NCBI GenBank assembly: GCA_002355495.1
Contig: AP017424.1
Coordinates: 2,294,001 to 2,358,000, forward strand
Direction of reading: 5' to 3'
DNA from: Streptomyces laurentii
Lineage (GTDB): Bacteria > Actinomycetota > Actinomycetes > Streptomycetales > Streptomycetaceae
DNA: 64,000 bases
Each line of letters opens with the position of its first letter. The first letter of the stretch is position 1. The position numbers were made by a program, and so were the translations under genes. Shown here one piece after another: positions 6,925-17,841 of the stretch. The notes below the pieces were generated by a model. The model was not told where the DNA came from. It was given only the letters and a program-made list of their open reading frames with translations, and made no database searches.

Positions 6925-8430
6925 CTACGCGGCGGTGTCTGCCGCTGCGGCAAGCATCCGGCGTTCTGCGACTGTGGTCGGCCGGGTGGGCTTCTTCTTC
7001 TCCCTCGGAGGCATCCCCCACTCGATCTTCGCGCGTCCCGCAGAGGGCAGACCCTTCCGAGCGGGGCTGATCGTCACCCGTAGTCCTCGCTCGGCAAGCA
7101 AGGATCGGCGGGCTTCCTTTGTGGCCCCGTCCCAAACCTCGAACAGGCGCGTCCTGGTCGGTTCATAGGTCACGGTCACTTCGGGGTTGTGCTCGGCGGT
7201 CAGCCTCTCAATAGTCGCTTTGGTGTCGGTGAGCTTGGCGGCGAGATCTTCCAGCGCGGGGCCGTCCACCAGGGCGATGGCCTTGACGATGCGCTGCCGG
7301 GACGCTTCCAAGTCGCTCAGGGCTGCCGAGTTGTCGATACCGCCCGTGTGTACCGCGCGCATGACGTGCTCAAGCCCGAACCGCTCGCGGAACTCGGCGA
7401 ACACAAGCGGCTCCACCACGTTCGCCATGATCGCCCCACACCCACTCGCGCACTTGTAGAGCTGCTTCTTTCGGTCGGACGACCCGCCGTTGAAGCTTCC
7501 CGAGCACTTGACGCAGACCACGAACCCGCCGAGGAACGGTGTGTCCGCGCGGGGCACGTTTGTTTCGGGGCGGGCAAGCTCCTTGAGCTTGGCTTGTACG
7601 CGGGCGTACGTCACAGTGTCGAGAACTTCCGGAGCGAACTGGACCGGGGTGACACCATCGTCCTGGACGACGAGTGCCCCCTTGTGCTTGCGCCACCCGC
7701 GCAGCGTCACGCCCATGAGTAGCTTCCGCCATTGCTGACGGCCGATAGGCAGGTTCTCCGACGAGTTCGACAGGTTCCCGCCTTCGGCAAGCAGTACCCC
7801 CACCGCCTTGATGACGAGCGGGACCATGGCACTGTCAGCATCGAGGTAGGCAGGGGCTTTGGGGTGCTCCCGAACGGTCTTGTAGGGGAAGGGAGCAAAT
7901 CCGGAGATCCAACGTCCTTGCTCGCGGCGTTCCTTGTGCGCGGCCAGGATGCGTTCCGTCATCATCTGCCGTTCCCACTCGGCGAGGGCAACGAGGATGA
8001 GCGCGATGAGGCGTCCGCCCGGGGTGCCGGTGTTCAGCGATCCGTCCGCCGTGGCGAGGATTACCCGCTTGCCGGGGGTCTCGGCCCATTCGACAAGGTG
8101 CAGGAACTCGCGGACGCTGCGGCTGTACCGGTCAAGCTTCCATGCCCAGACGTGGGTGGGCTGGTACTCCATGAGGCCGGACATGCCCTCGCGATCGGCG
8201 AGGGGCGTAGCTCCGGACACGCCGTTGTCTACGAACACTTCGGCGGTCTCGGGGTCAAAGCCCGCAGCACGGATCGAGTCGTGGCAGGCCCGTAGCTGGA
8301 CGTCCAGCGACGTGGACGCGTCATCCGAGCGTGACAGCCGCAGACTGATTGCGATGCGGGGCGTGGGCTGGAACGTGGCAGGGGTACGGGTGGAAGCGGT
8401 GGCAGTCGTCATGGTGGCTGTGGAGGCCAT
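6925..8430 (-). CDS. int: Large serine recombinase (prophage integrase)
   Basis: 501 residues, in the usual range for large serine integrases. The catalytic domain contains the nucleophile motif ISLRLSRSDD (Ser33 likely), then KLDRYSRS and GGRLIALILVALAEWERQMMTERI. The recombinase domain follows, then a zinc ribbon (CVKCSGSFNGGSSDRKKQLYKCASGCG, about 310-335) and a C-terminal helical part with a basic tail (REKKKPTRP). These enzymes join attP and attB without host factors and need a phage directionality protein for excision; none is recognised in the window. The first ATG has GGGG at a workable distance. The gene sits at the very end of the prophage, 82 bases from the truncated chromosomal gene. 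Confidence 0.93.
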   Translation of the reverse strand: MASTATMTTATASTRTPATFQPTPRIAISLRLSRSDDASTSLDVQLRACHDSIRAAGFDPETAEVFVDNGVSGATPLADREGMSGLMEYQPTHVWAWKLDRYSRSVREFLHLVEWAETPGKRVILATADGSLNTGTPGGRLIALILVALAEWERQMMTERILAAHKERREQGRWISGFAPFPYKTVREHPKAPAYLDADSAMVPLVIKAVGVLLAEGGNLSNSSENLPIGRQQWRKLLMGVTLRGWRKHKGALVVQDDGVTPVQFAPEVLDTVTYARVQAKLKELARPETNVPRADTPFLGGFVVCVKCSGSFNGGSSDRKKQLYKCASGCGAIMANVVEPLVFAEFRERFGLEHVMRAVHTGGIDNSAALSDLEASRQRIVKAIALVDGPALEDLAAKLTDTKATIERLTAEHNPEVTVTYEPTRTRLFEVWDGATKEARRSLLAERGLRVTISPARKGLPSAGRAKIEWGMPPREKKKPTRPTTVAERRMLAAAADTAA

Positions 8431-8460
8431 GAGATTCCCCGGGAGGTTCGGGGGTGTGCC

Positions 8461-8540
8461 GCTCGCGCTATCTAGAGGGGCCCGGGACTCATGTATCCCG
8501 AGGGGTATCTACTTAGAGCCACTGGTACCAGGAAGCCCCC
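8461..8540. other. Prophage/chromosome junction with attachment site
   Basis: Between the integrase start and the surviving part of the regulator gene. Regulator codons run up to TGG-CTC (ending at 8516) and are immediately followed by a TAA at 8513-8515 and phage sequence. An 8-base palindrome TGGTACCA lies at 8523-8530 on the regulator side. The phage side holds repeated GAGGGG/CCCGGG/CCCGAGGGG elements, as expected of one half of a serine-integrase attP. The crossover is somewhere near 8513-8530; its exact dinucleotide cannot be fixed without the other junction. Confidence 0.6.
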
Positions 8541-8716
8541 ACCCCGGCGAGGACGGCGACCTCCTCACGGCGCAGACCGGGCGTACGGCGCCGGGCACCG
8601 CCGTCCGGCAGGCCCGCCTCGGCCGGGCTGACCCGGGCACGGCGGCTCATCAGGAACTCGCGGAGCTCCGCCAGCCGACGCGCCTTGCCGTCCGTGCTCT
8701 CCAGCACCGTGGCCAC
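8513..8716 (-). pseudogene. XRE/MmyB-like regulator truncated by the prophage (N-terminal 67 codons)
   Basis: The residues (LAELREFLMSRRARVSP ... GARRRTPGLRREEVAVLAGVGASWYQWL) match the N-terminal helix-turn-helix of the MmyB-like ligand-binding regulators abundant in Streptomyces, where SWYxWLEQG normally follows. Here the frame stops right after WYQWL at the phage junction, so the ligand-binding part must lie on the other side of the prophage. I place the start at GTG 8716, with GGGGAGGA upstream. The gene is divergent from an MFS pump, the usual regulator/target layout. The remaining peptide keeps most of an HTH but no sensor domain. Confidence 0.8.
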
Positions 8717-8770
8717 GTGTGTTCCTCCCCTGGGCCCGAGGCCGCTCCGGCTGTCCGGCTGGTCCGGTGT

Positions 8771-8818
8771 CTGGATGTCTGGATGTCTGGATGTCTGGAT
8801 GTCTGGATGTCTGGATGT
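8771..8818. repeat. 8-bp tandem repeat, six perfect copies
   Basis: CTGGATGT is repeated six times without error, with a degenerate copy on the left (TCCGGTGT) and a partial one on the right. It lies between the divergent starts of the truncated regulator (8716) and the MFS pump (8887), that is, in the promoter region. Confidence 0.95.
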
Positions 8819-8886
8819 CTGGTGGTACGGCCACCAGGATAAGTACCCGCTCCCCACGGTTGTTCCCGTACGCCGAGGGTGGACGC

Positions 8887-10320
8887 ATGCCCACCGACAC
8901 CCTGGCCTCCCCCTCCGCCGTACAGAGAACCGCGTCCCCCACCCCCACCCCGTCCTCCGACGCGCTCACCGGCCGCGCGCGGCTCATCCTTCTCGTCCTG
9001 TGCGCCGCCCAGTTCATGGTGGCGCTGGACTTCTCCGTCCTGAACGTCGCCCTGCCCGTGCTCGGCGCGGACCTCGGTCTCAGCCCCGCCGCCCTGCAGT
9101 GGGCGGTCACCGCCTTCGCCCTGCCGTCCGGCGGCTTCCTGCTGCTCTCCGGCCGGATCGGCGACCTGTACGGGCGGCGGAAGCTGTTCCTCGCGGGCCT
9201 CGCGCTCTTCGGCGCGGCCTCGCTGCTCGCCACCCTCGCCTGGAACCCGGCCGTCTTCCTCACCGGCCGCGCCCTCCAGGGCATCGGCGCGGCGGCCATC
9301 GTGCCCACCGGCATGTCGCTGCTGACCACGACCTTCCCCGAGGGCCCGCAGCGCGCCCGCGCGCTCGGTATCTCCGGCACCCTGCTGTCGCTCGGCTTCA
9401 CCATCGGCATGGTGCTCGGCGGCATCCTCACCGACACCCTCGGCTGGCGTTCCACGATGGGCCTGCTCGCCCTGTTCAGCGCGCTCGTGCTGCCGCTCGC
9501 GCCGCGGCTGCTGCCCGAGTCCCGCACCCCCGAGCGGCCCCGGCTCGACGTGCCCGGCGCGGTGACCGTCACCGGCGGTCTGCTGGCGCTGATCTACGCC
9601 CTGTCGACGGCCGCCGAGCGCGGCTTCGGCGACGCGGACGTCCTGGTCACCCTGGTCCTGGGGGTCGTGCTCCTGGTGGTGTTCGGGATCGTCGAGTCCC
9701 GGCATCCGGCCCCGCTGGTGTCGCTGCCGATGCTGCGCCGCCGTACGGTCGCCTTCGGCAACCTGGGCGGGCTCGTCACCTTCTCGATGATGTCGGTCGT
9801 CGTCTTCTCGCTGACGCTCTATCTCCAGGAGACGCTGGGCCTGTCCAGCTTCCGCACCGGCCTGGTCTTCGGCGTCCAGGGCATCCTGTCGGTGCTCGCC
9901 GGGTCCCTCGCCTCGCGGGTCATCGCACGCCTCGGCGCCCGCCGCACCCTGGTCCTCGGCCTGGCCGGCCAGGGGCTGCTCACCGCCGCGCTGCTCGGCA
10001 TCGGCACCGGCTCGGGCGCGGTCCTCGCGACGGTGGCCGTGTCGCTGGCCTCGATGTGCCACCTGGCCGTGATCATCTCGTACGGCGTGACCGTGACGTC
10101 CGGCGTCCCGCACGAGGAGCAGGGCCTGGCCACCGGTCTGGTGACCACCACGCAGCAGGTCGGCATGACCATCGGCATCCCGCTGCTCGGGGTGCTCGCC
10201 ACCACCGGAGACACGTTGTACGGGGGTGTGCGGACGGTCCTCGCCATCGCCGCGGTGATCGTGCTCGCGGCGGCCGCCCTGGTCGCGGCAGGCTTGCCCC
10301 GTACGGCCACCGCTGAGTGA
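8887..10320 (+). CDS. MFS drug efflux transporter, DHA2 (14-TMS) type
   Basis: 477 residues. N-terminal membrane segments carry the family motifs LDFSVLNVALPVLG (near residues 45-60) and the loop 2-3 motif GRIGDLYGRRKLF. The length and the number of hydrophobic segments fit the 14-segment DHA2 group, proton antiporters that expel toxic compounds. ATG 8887 is preceded by GAGGGTGGA. The gene is divergent from the regulator cut by the prophage, so its control was probably altered by the insertion. Substrate unknown. Confidence 0.88.
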   Translation: MPTDTLASPSAVQRTASPTPTPSSDALTGRARLILLVLCAAQFMVALDFSVLNVALPVLGADLGLSPAALQWAVTAFALPSGGFLLLSGRIGDLYGRRKLFLAGLALFGAASLLATLAWNPAVFLTGRALQGIGAAAIVPTGMSLLTTTFPEGPQRARALGISGTLLSLGFTIGMVLGGILTDTLGWRSTMGLLALFSALVLPLAPRLLPESRTPERPRLDVPGAVTVTGGLLALIYALSTAAERGFGDADVLVTLVLGVVLLVVFGIVESRHPAPLVSLPMLRRRTVAFGNLGGLVTFSMMSVVVFSLTLYLQETLGLSSFRTGLVFGVQGILSVLAGSLASRVIARLGARRTLVLGLAGQGLLTAALLGIGTGSGAVLATVAVSLASMCHLAVIISYGVTVTSGVPHEEQGLATGLVTTTQQVGMTIGIPLLGVLATTGDTLYGGVRTVLAIAAVIVLAAAALVAAGLPRTATAE

Positions 10321-10388
10321 GCCCGCACCGCCGCCGCTCGGTGAGCCCGCACCGCCGCCGCCGAGTGAGCCCGCGACGGCGGAACGAG
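10317..10388. repeat. 24-bp tandem repeat at the end of the MFS gene
   Basis: Three units starting GTGAGCCCGC, each 24 bases; the first two are nearly identical and the third has diverged. The first unit contains the MFS stop codon, and because the unit is a multiple of three every copy repeats the same in-frame TGA. It fills the gap to the next gene. Confidence 0.75.
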
Positions 10389-10390
10389 CG

Positions 10391-10744
10391 CTACGGGCGG
10401 TCGAGCCGGAGCCGTACCGCCTTCGGCAGACCCGCGACGACCAGGTCGTACGAGTCCTCGACGAGCTCCCGGACCATGCGGTCCGGGAGCTCTCCCACGG
10501 TCACCGTGTTCCAGTGCCGCTTGTTCATGTGATAGCCGGGAACGATCGCCGGGTACTCCTCGCGGAGCCGTACGGCGTCGTCCGGATCGCATTTGAGGTT
10601 GATCCGCAGCGGCTCGGCGTCCAGCGACGCGAGGGCGAACATCTTCCCGGCGACCTTGAAGACCGAGGCCTCCGGGCCGAACGGGAACTCCTCGGTCGCG
10701 TCGTTGAAGTCCAGGCAGAAGGCCCGCAGCCGCTCCGGTGTCAT
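10391..10744 (-). CDS. MmcQ/YjbR-family protein
   Basis: 117 residues, the standard length. Contains ATEEFPFGPEASVFKVAGKMFAL, the NLKCDPDDAVRLREEYPAIVPGYHMNKRHWNTV core and a C-terminal VEDSYDLVVAGLPK, all typical of this family with a CyaY-like fold. Its molecular function is not established; the name DNA-binding protein used for it is inherited. The start ATG overlaps the stop of the upstream CNNM/CorC gene (ATGA), so the two are translated from one message. Confidence 0.85.
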   Translation of the reverse strand: MTPERLRAFCLDFNDATEEFPFGPEASVFKVAGKMFALASLDAEPLRINLKCDPDDAVRLREEYPAIVPGYHMNKRHWNTVTVGELPDRMVRELVEDSYDLVVAGLPKAVRLRLDRP

Positions 10745-12123
10745 CGCTCCGCTTTCTCCTCGCCGGTGCCGTCCGCACCGTCCCGGCCATCGCGGCCATC
10801 GCGGCCATCAGGGCGGTCCGCACTGCCCGGGAATCCCGCGCCGTCCGGGCCGATCGGTTCGGCGAGCACGGTGACGATCTTGTTGCGGCGGCCGGCCGGG
10901 GCCTCGGCGGTCAGCCGCAGCGTCCGCCGGTCCGGGAGTTCCACGACGGCGTTCGCCCCGGCGATCGGCACCCGGCCGAGCGCCTTGGCGAGCAGGCCGC
11001 CGACGGTCTCCACATCCTCGTCGTCGTACTCGTCCGGGCCGAAACCGTACAGCTCGCCGAGGTCACCGATGTCGAGACGCGCGGTGACCCGGTAGCGGTC
11101 GTGGCCCAGCTCCTCGACGGGCGGCAGCTCCCGGTCGTACTCGTCGGTGATCTCGCCGACGATCTCCTCCAGGATGTCCTCGATGGTGACGATGCCGGCC
11201 GTGCCGCCGTACTCGTCAATGACGACGGCGACGTGCGTACGGTCCTGCTGCATCTCGCGCAGCAGGTCGCCGGCGTTCTTCGTGTCGGGCACGAAGGCCG
11301 CCGGCCGCATCGCCGTGGACACCAGGTCGGCCTCGGCCTCGCGGCTGATGTGCGTCTTGCGGACCAGGTCCTTCAGATACACGACGCCGACGATGTCGTC
11401 CTCGTTCTCGCCGGTCACCGGGATCCGGGAGAAGCCGGAGCGCAGCGCGAGGGTGAGGGCCTGGCGGACGGTCTTGTGGCGCTCGATGCAGACGAGGTCG
11501 GTGCGCGGCACCATCACCTCGCGGACGAGGGTGTCGCCGAGTTCGAAGACGGAGTGCACCATGCGGCGCTCCTCGTCCTCGATGAGCGACTCCTGCTCGG
11601 CGAGGTCGACCATGGCCCGCAGTTCGGCCTCGGAGGCGAACGGGCCCTTGCGGAAGCCCTTGCCGGGGGTGACCGCGTTGCCGATGAGGATCAGCAGCTG
11701 CGGGATCGGGCCCATCACGCGGGCCAGCGGCACCAGGACGTACGCGGCGGCGGTCGCCGTGTTCAGCGGGTGCTGGCGGCCGATGGTGCGCGGCGAGACG
11801 CCGACGGCGACGTACGACACGAGCACCATCACGGCGATGGCGACGAGCAGCGCCTCCCAGGTCTCCGGGAGGGCTGTCAGACAGGCGTAGGTGACGAGGA
11901 CCCCGGCCGCCGTCTCGCAGGCGACGCGGACGAGCAGCGCCACGTTGAGATAGCGGGTGGGGTCGGCGGCGACCTGGGTGAGTTTCTCGGCGCCGCGCCG
12001 CCCCGACCGTACGGCCTCGGCGGCGCGGAAGCTGGAGACGCGGGCTATGCCGGCCTCGGCGCAGGCCGCGAGCCAGGCGACCACGACCAGGGCGACCGCG
12101 CCGAGGATCAGTTGTGCGTTCAT
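10741..12123 (-). CDS. CNNM/CorC-type membrane protein with CBS domains
   Basis: 460 residues. The N-terminal CNNM (DUF21) transmembrane domain covers about 1-185, starting with a long hydrophobic helix. A tandem CBS pair follows (about 200-330; VMVPRTDLVCIERHKTVRQAL and DEYGGTAGIVTIEDILEEIVGEI), then a C-terminal CorC/HlyC domain (about 345-430). The tail is rich in Asp/Gly (PDGRDGRDGRDGADG). Proteins of this build are linked to magnesium or cobalt transport and are often annotated as hemolysin. It is 25 bases downstream of ybeY, and the conserved Streptomyces order phoH-ybeY-CNNM supports one operon. Confidence 0.88.
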   Translation of the reverse strand: MNAQLILGAVALVVVAWLAACAEAGIARVSSFRAAEAVRSGRRGAEKLTQVAADPTRYLNVALLVRVACETAAGVLVTYACLTALPETWEALLVAIAVMVLVSYVAVGVSPRTIGRQHPLNTATAAAYVLVPLARVMGPIPQLLILIGNAVTPGKGFRKGPFASEAELRAMVDLAEQESLIEDEERRMVHSVFELGDTLVREVMVPRTDLVCIERHKTVRQALTLALRSGFSRIPVTGENEDDIVGVVYLKDLVRKTHISREAEADLVSTAMRPAAFVPDTKNAGDLLREMQQDRTHVAVVIDEYGGTAGIVTIEDILEEIVGEITDEYDRELPPVEELGHDRYRVTARLDIGDLGELYGFGPDEYDDEDVETVGGLLAKALGRVPIAGANAVVELPDRRTLRLTAEAPAGRRNKIVTVLAEPIGPDGAGFPGSADRPDGRDGRDGRDGADGTGEEKAER

Positions 12124-12148
12124 GACGGAGGACCGGTCCGGTCCGGCG

Positions 12149-12652
12149 TCAGGAGACGGTCGGCGCCGGGGACGGGCCGGTCAGGCCCTTCTCCGCGCGC
12201 CAGCCGTCCACGATGGCGGCCTGGAGGCCGAACATCTCGGCCTTCTCGTCCGGCTCCTCGTGGTCGTAGCCGAGCAGGTGGAGCACTCCGTGGACGGTGA
12301 GCAGCTGGAGCTCCTCGTCCATGGAGTGCCCGGTCGGGGCGTCCTCGCCCTGCTTCTTGGCGACCTCGGGGCAGAGCACGATGTCGCCGAGCAGGCCCTG
12401 CGGGGGCTCGGCGGCCTCGTCGTCCTTCGACGGCGGGCGCAGCTCGTCCATCGGGAAGGACATGACATCCGTCGGGCCCGGCAGGTCCATCCACTGGATG
12501 TGGAGCTGTTCCATGGCCTCGGCGTCCACCACGATCACCGAGAGTTCGGAGAGCGGGTGGATGCGCATGCGCGCGAGCGCGTAGCGGGCGATGTCGAGGA
12601 TCGCCTGCTCGTCGACCTCGGTGCCGGACTCGTTGTTGACGTCGATCGACAT
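12149..12652 (-). CDS. ybeY: Endoribonuclease YbeY (rRNA maturation factor)
   Basis: 167 residues. The zinc-binding motif [11 protein letters not shown] (H-x3-H-x5-H) lies in the C-terminal third, preceded by the family segment [11 protein letters not shown] and [13 protein letters not shown]. YbeY is a metal-dependent single-strand RNase that helps process the 16S rRNA 3' end and in ribosome quality control. It follows phoH after 12 bases; this phoH-ybeY pairing is widely conserved in bacteria. Confidence 0.95.
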   Translation of the reverse strand: MSIDVNNESGTEVDEQAILDIARYALARMRIHPLSELSVIVVDAEAMEQLHIQWMDLPGPTDVMSFPMDELRPPSKDDEAAEPPQGLLGDIVLCPEVAKKQGEDAPTGHSMDEELQLLTVHGVLHLLGYDHEEPDEKAEMFGLQAAIVDGWRAEKGLTGPSPAPTVS

Positions 12653-12664
12653 GTGCTGCTGTGT

Positions 12665-14803
<2,139 letters not shown>

Positions 14804-14985
14804 GGGCCGGCACTGTGGCCTGCGCAAACCTCCCGAAACAGGGCTCTCGCCGTTCGAGACCCCTCGGCTCCAAGCGTACGACTGCTCGGTTGCGAGCCTG
14901 AAGTCTTTTACGGGGTACCCGTGATGGGCCGGGAGGGGGCGGGGCACAGGGCCGCCGTGGCGAGCCCCACGAGGCGGGGGTGGAC

Positions 14986-16152
14986 CTACGAGGCGCGGGC
15001 GGGGCGGAAGCCGATGGTGGGGACCGCCCGGCGCAGGGCCCAGGGGCGGGCCGGGACCGGGAGCAGCCGCTCCAGGAAGGCGTACCGGGCGCGCAGGGCG
15101 GCCGGGTCCTGGCCGTCGCACCGCTGCGCCTGCTGCCACCAGGCGGCGATCTCGCCCCAGGTGGGCGCGGACAGCGAGCCGCCGAACTCCTGTACGGACA
15201 GGGCGGCGGTGAGTCCGGCGAAGGCGAGCCGGTCGGCGAGCGGCCAGCCGGCCAGGGTGCCGGTGACGAAGCCGGCCACGAAGACGTCGCCGGCGCCGGT
15301 CGGGTCGAGGGCGGCGACCTGGATGGCGGGTACCTCGGCGATCTCGCCGGTGGCGCCGTCGACCGCGTAGGCGCCTTCGGAGCCGAGGGTGACGACGGCG
15401 TAGCGGACCTTGTCGGCCAGGGCGCGGGCGGCGGCGCGGGGGCAGTCGGTGCGGGTGTAGCGCATGGCCTCGGCGGCGTTCGGGAGGAAGGCCTCGCAGT
15501 GCTCCAGGTCGGGGAGGGCGGCGAGGTCCCAGCGGCCGGTGTCGTCCCAGCCGACGTCGGCGAAGACCCGGGCCCCGGAGCGTGCGGCGCGGGCCACCCA
15601 GTCCTCCGGCTGACCGGGGACGAGGGAGGCGACGGCGGCGCGGGAGTGCGGCGGGCAGGCGAGCGGGGCGCCGACGGGCGGGTCGATGCCGAGCCCCCCG
15701 TCGGCGCCGGGGTCCACGTCGGCGCCGGGGTCCACGTCGGCGGGCGGGGCGGCGTGACCGTGGGAGATCATGGTCCGCTCGCCCTCGTAGGCCATGGAGA
15801 CGGTGACCGGGGAGTGCCAGCCGGCGATGGTGCGGGAGAGCGAGAGGTCGATGCCCTCGCCCTGTTCGAGGGCGTCCCAGCAGTACTCGCCGTAGTGGTC
15901 GTCGCCGAACGCGGCGGCGAGCGAGGTGCGCAGGCCGAGCCGGGCGAGCGCGGTGGCCATGTTGGCGACGCCGCCGGGGCTGGAGCCCATGCCGCGGGCC
16001 CAGGACTCGGTGCCGCGGACGGGCGCGCTGTCGAGGCCGGTGAAAATGATGTCGAGGAAGACCGTGCCGGTGAGGAAGACGTCGCACGCCGGGTCGGTGG
16101 GCGCGCGCAGCCGGCCCAGCGGGTCGACGACGTCGTTGTCGCGTTCGGTCAC
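14986..16152 (-). CDS. PfkB-family carbohydrate kinase
   Basis: 388 residues. Ribokinase-fold sugar kinase: N-terminal CDVFLTGTVFLDIIFTGLD, the glycine-rich SSPGGVANMATALARLGL substrate motif near 60-80, and the C-terminal anion-hole/catalytic motif LDPTGAGDVFVAGFV with the base Asp. The substrate cannot be told from the sequence. A short tandem insertion (DVDPGADVDPGAD) sits in a surface loop. I chose GTG 16152 with GGGAG upstream, rather than the ATG 16 codons earlier, which adds residues with no family counterpart. It stands alone between phoH and a divergent MFS gene. Confidence 0.82.
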   Translation of the reverse strand: MTERDNDVVDPLGRLRAPTDPACDVFLTGTVFLDIIFTGLDSAPVRGTESWARGMGSSPGGVANMATALARLGLRTSLAAAFGDDHYGEYCWDALEQGEGIDLSLSRTIAGWHSPVTVSMAYEGERTMISHGHAAPPADVDPGADVDPGADGGLGIDPPVGAPLACPPHSRAAVASLVPGQPEDWVARAARSGARVFADVGWDDTGRWDLAALPDLEHCEAFLPNAAEAMRYTRTDCPRAAARALADKVRYAVVTLGSEGAYAVDGATGEIAEVPAIQVAALDPTGAGDVFVAGFVTGTLAGWPLADRLAFAGLTAALSVQEFGGSLSAPTWGEIAAWWQQAQRCDGQDPAALRARYAFLERLLPVPARPWALRRAVPTIGFRPARAS

Positions 16153-16447
16153 GGCAGGCTCCCCGGTCGTAATGCGGCGGCGGACCGGCACCATTGGCAC
16201 GGTTTGTGCTGATGGTGCTGATCCGGACAGTGTGCCCGAAGGGGCAGAGGGGAGGCAGGGCGAACTTGCCGAAATCGTGTTCCCCTACCCAGCCATTCGA
16301 GTCCCAAAACGGGCCATGACGCGTATCGCGGCCTGAATCGGGGGATATCACCTTCTCCGCCCACTCGGATGCTCGATACACATGGTCTCGCGACCCGTGA
16401 ATCCGCCGGGCGCCATCTCATTTCCCTGTTCAGTTCCTGGAACGCCC

Positions 16448-17803
16448 ATGTCGTCGCGCCGCCCGCGTGCCCTGGGGGCGCTCGTCGCTCTCGTCGCCCT
16501 GTTCACGGCCGGTTACCTCGCCTCGTACCTGCTGCCGACCGTCGTCGGCCGACTGTCGGCGAGCCTCGGTCTGCGCCCCGCCCAAGCCGGAATGGTCGGC
16601 TCGATCCTGCTGCTCGGCTCGGCGTCGGCCGGCTTCACGCTCGCCGCCCGGGTGGAGCGGGTCGGCCCGCGCCGGGTGGCGCGGCTGGGGCTCGCGGCGA
16701 TGGTCGTGGGATACGGGACGGCGTCCGCGACGGAGCTGTTGCCGCTGGTCGTGGCGGGTGCGGTGGTCGGGGGCTTCGGTTCCGGCACGGCGACGGCGGT
16801 CGCGGCCTCGGGCATCGCGGGCCGGCCGGACCCACAGCGGGGATCCACGCTGGGCCTGCTGTCGGTGTCGGTGACGGCGGGCGCGCTGTATCTGACGCTG
16901 CCCCGCCTCGGCGGCGGCCACGCGCTGCCGTTCCTGGCGATCGCGGGCGTCGCGGTGCTGGTGGCCCCGGCGACGCGGTGGCTGCCGGGGCCGCGCCGGG
17001 GCGCCCTGGACGCGGCCCCGCAGGGGGTGAGCGCCGGGCCGGACGCGCGTCCGCTGCCGGCCCGGCCGGCCGGTCTGGCGCTGGCGGGCTCGATCGTCTT
17101 CTGGTCGATGGCGCAGAACGCGCTGTGGGGCGTGAGCGGCCGGATCGGCGTCACCCGCGCGGGTCTGTCCGAGGTGGCCCTCGGACTGGTGTTCGCGGTG
17201 GCACTCGGGGCCGGGCTCGCCGGAGTCCTCGCCGCGGGGGCCCTCGGTTCACGCCTCGGACGGGCGGTGCCGATCGGCGGCGGCACGGCGCTGATCGCGG
17301 CCTGCGTGCTGCTGAGTTCGGCCGCGGCGGGACCGGTGTCCTTCGCGGCCGGCGAGATCCTGTGGAACGCGGTGTACCCGGTCGTCCTCTCGTACCTCCT
17401 CGGCCTCGCCGCCTCCCTCGACGCGCGCGGCCGGTGGGCGGTCCTGGTCGGCTCGGCCTCCTCGCTCGGCGTGGCCTGCGGGCCGGCCACCGGCAGCCTG
17501 CTGTCGGAGGCGGCGGGCTACCCGGGCATGGGCCTCACGCTGTGCGTCGTGCTGCTCGCGGCCGGACTGCCGATGACGGCGGTCGCCCGGCACGTCTCCG
17601 GCCGCCCACTGGTGCCCGGCTCCATCCGCCGCCGCGGCGGCGCCCCGGCGGCCTTCCTGGCCGCGACGACCTCCGCGCCGCCGTCCCTGCTCCCCCAGAT
17701 CGGCGCCCCGGAACAGCCGGTCACCCCGATCCGCGTCCCCTCCCGGGGCCGCCGCCTGGCCCAGTCGGCCTTCCGCCTGGCCCGGCCGAACTCGCGGAGC
17801 TGA
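16448..17803 (+). CDS. MFS transporter
   Basis: 451 residues with about twelve hydrophobic segments (first LVALVALFTAGYLASYLLPTVVG). The loop 2-3 motif is degenerate (ARVERVGPRRVAR), so a transporter role is clear but not the substrate. The C-terminal tail is long and basic (PSRGRRLAQSAFRLARPNSRS). The chosen ATG follows GGAACG; an upstream ATG in frame would add 22 residues with no membrane character. Divergent from the sugar kinase across about 295 bases in which I see only promoter-type sequence. Convergent with the deaminase gene, ending 38 bases from it. Confidence 0.78.
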   Translation: MSSRRPRALGALVALVALFTAGYLASYLLPTVVGRLSASLGLRPAQAGMVGSILLLGSASAGFTLAARVERVGPRRVARLGLAAMVVGYGTASATELLPLVVAGAVVGGFGSGTATAVAASGIAGRPDPQRGSTLGLLSVSVTAGALYLTLPRLGGGHALPFLAIAGVAVLVAPATRWLPGPRRGALDAAPQGVSAGPDARPLPARPAGLALAGSIVFWSMAQNALWGVSGRIGVTRAGLSEVALGLVFAVALGAGLAGVLAAGALGSRLGRAVPIGGGTALIAACVLLSSAAAGPVSFAAGEILWNAVYPVVLSYLLGLAASLDARGRWAVLVGSASSLGVACGPATGSLLSEAAGYPGMGLTLCVVLLAAGLPMTAVARHVSGRPLVPGSIRRRGGAPAAFLAATTSAPPSLLPQIGAPEQPVTPIRVPSRGRRLAQSAFRLARPNSRS

Positions 17804-17841
17804 GGAGAGCGGGAGGGGGCATAGGCGGTACGTACTACGCC

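Noticed and set aside
8771..8818. CRISPR-like array
   Set aside because: The unit is 8 bases with no spacers, and no cas genes are nearby; it is a simple tandem repeat.
15705..15745. Tandem repeat in the sugar-kinase gene
   Set aside because: Only two 18-base units that add a short loop (DVDPGA twice); judged minor.
14804..16381. Upstream extension of the phoH frame
   Set aside because: The open frame continues far upstream, but its residues are Arg/Pro repeats overlapping the sugar-kinase gene; the family start is at 14803.
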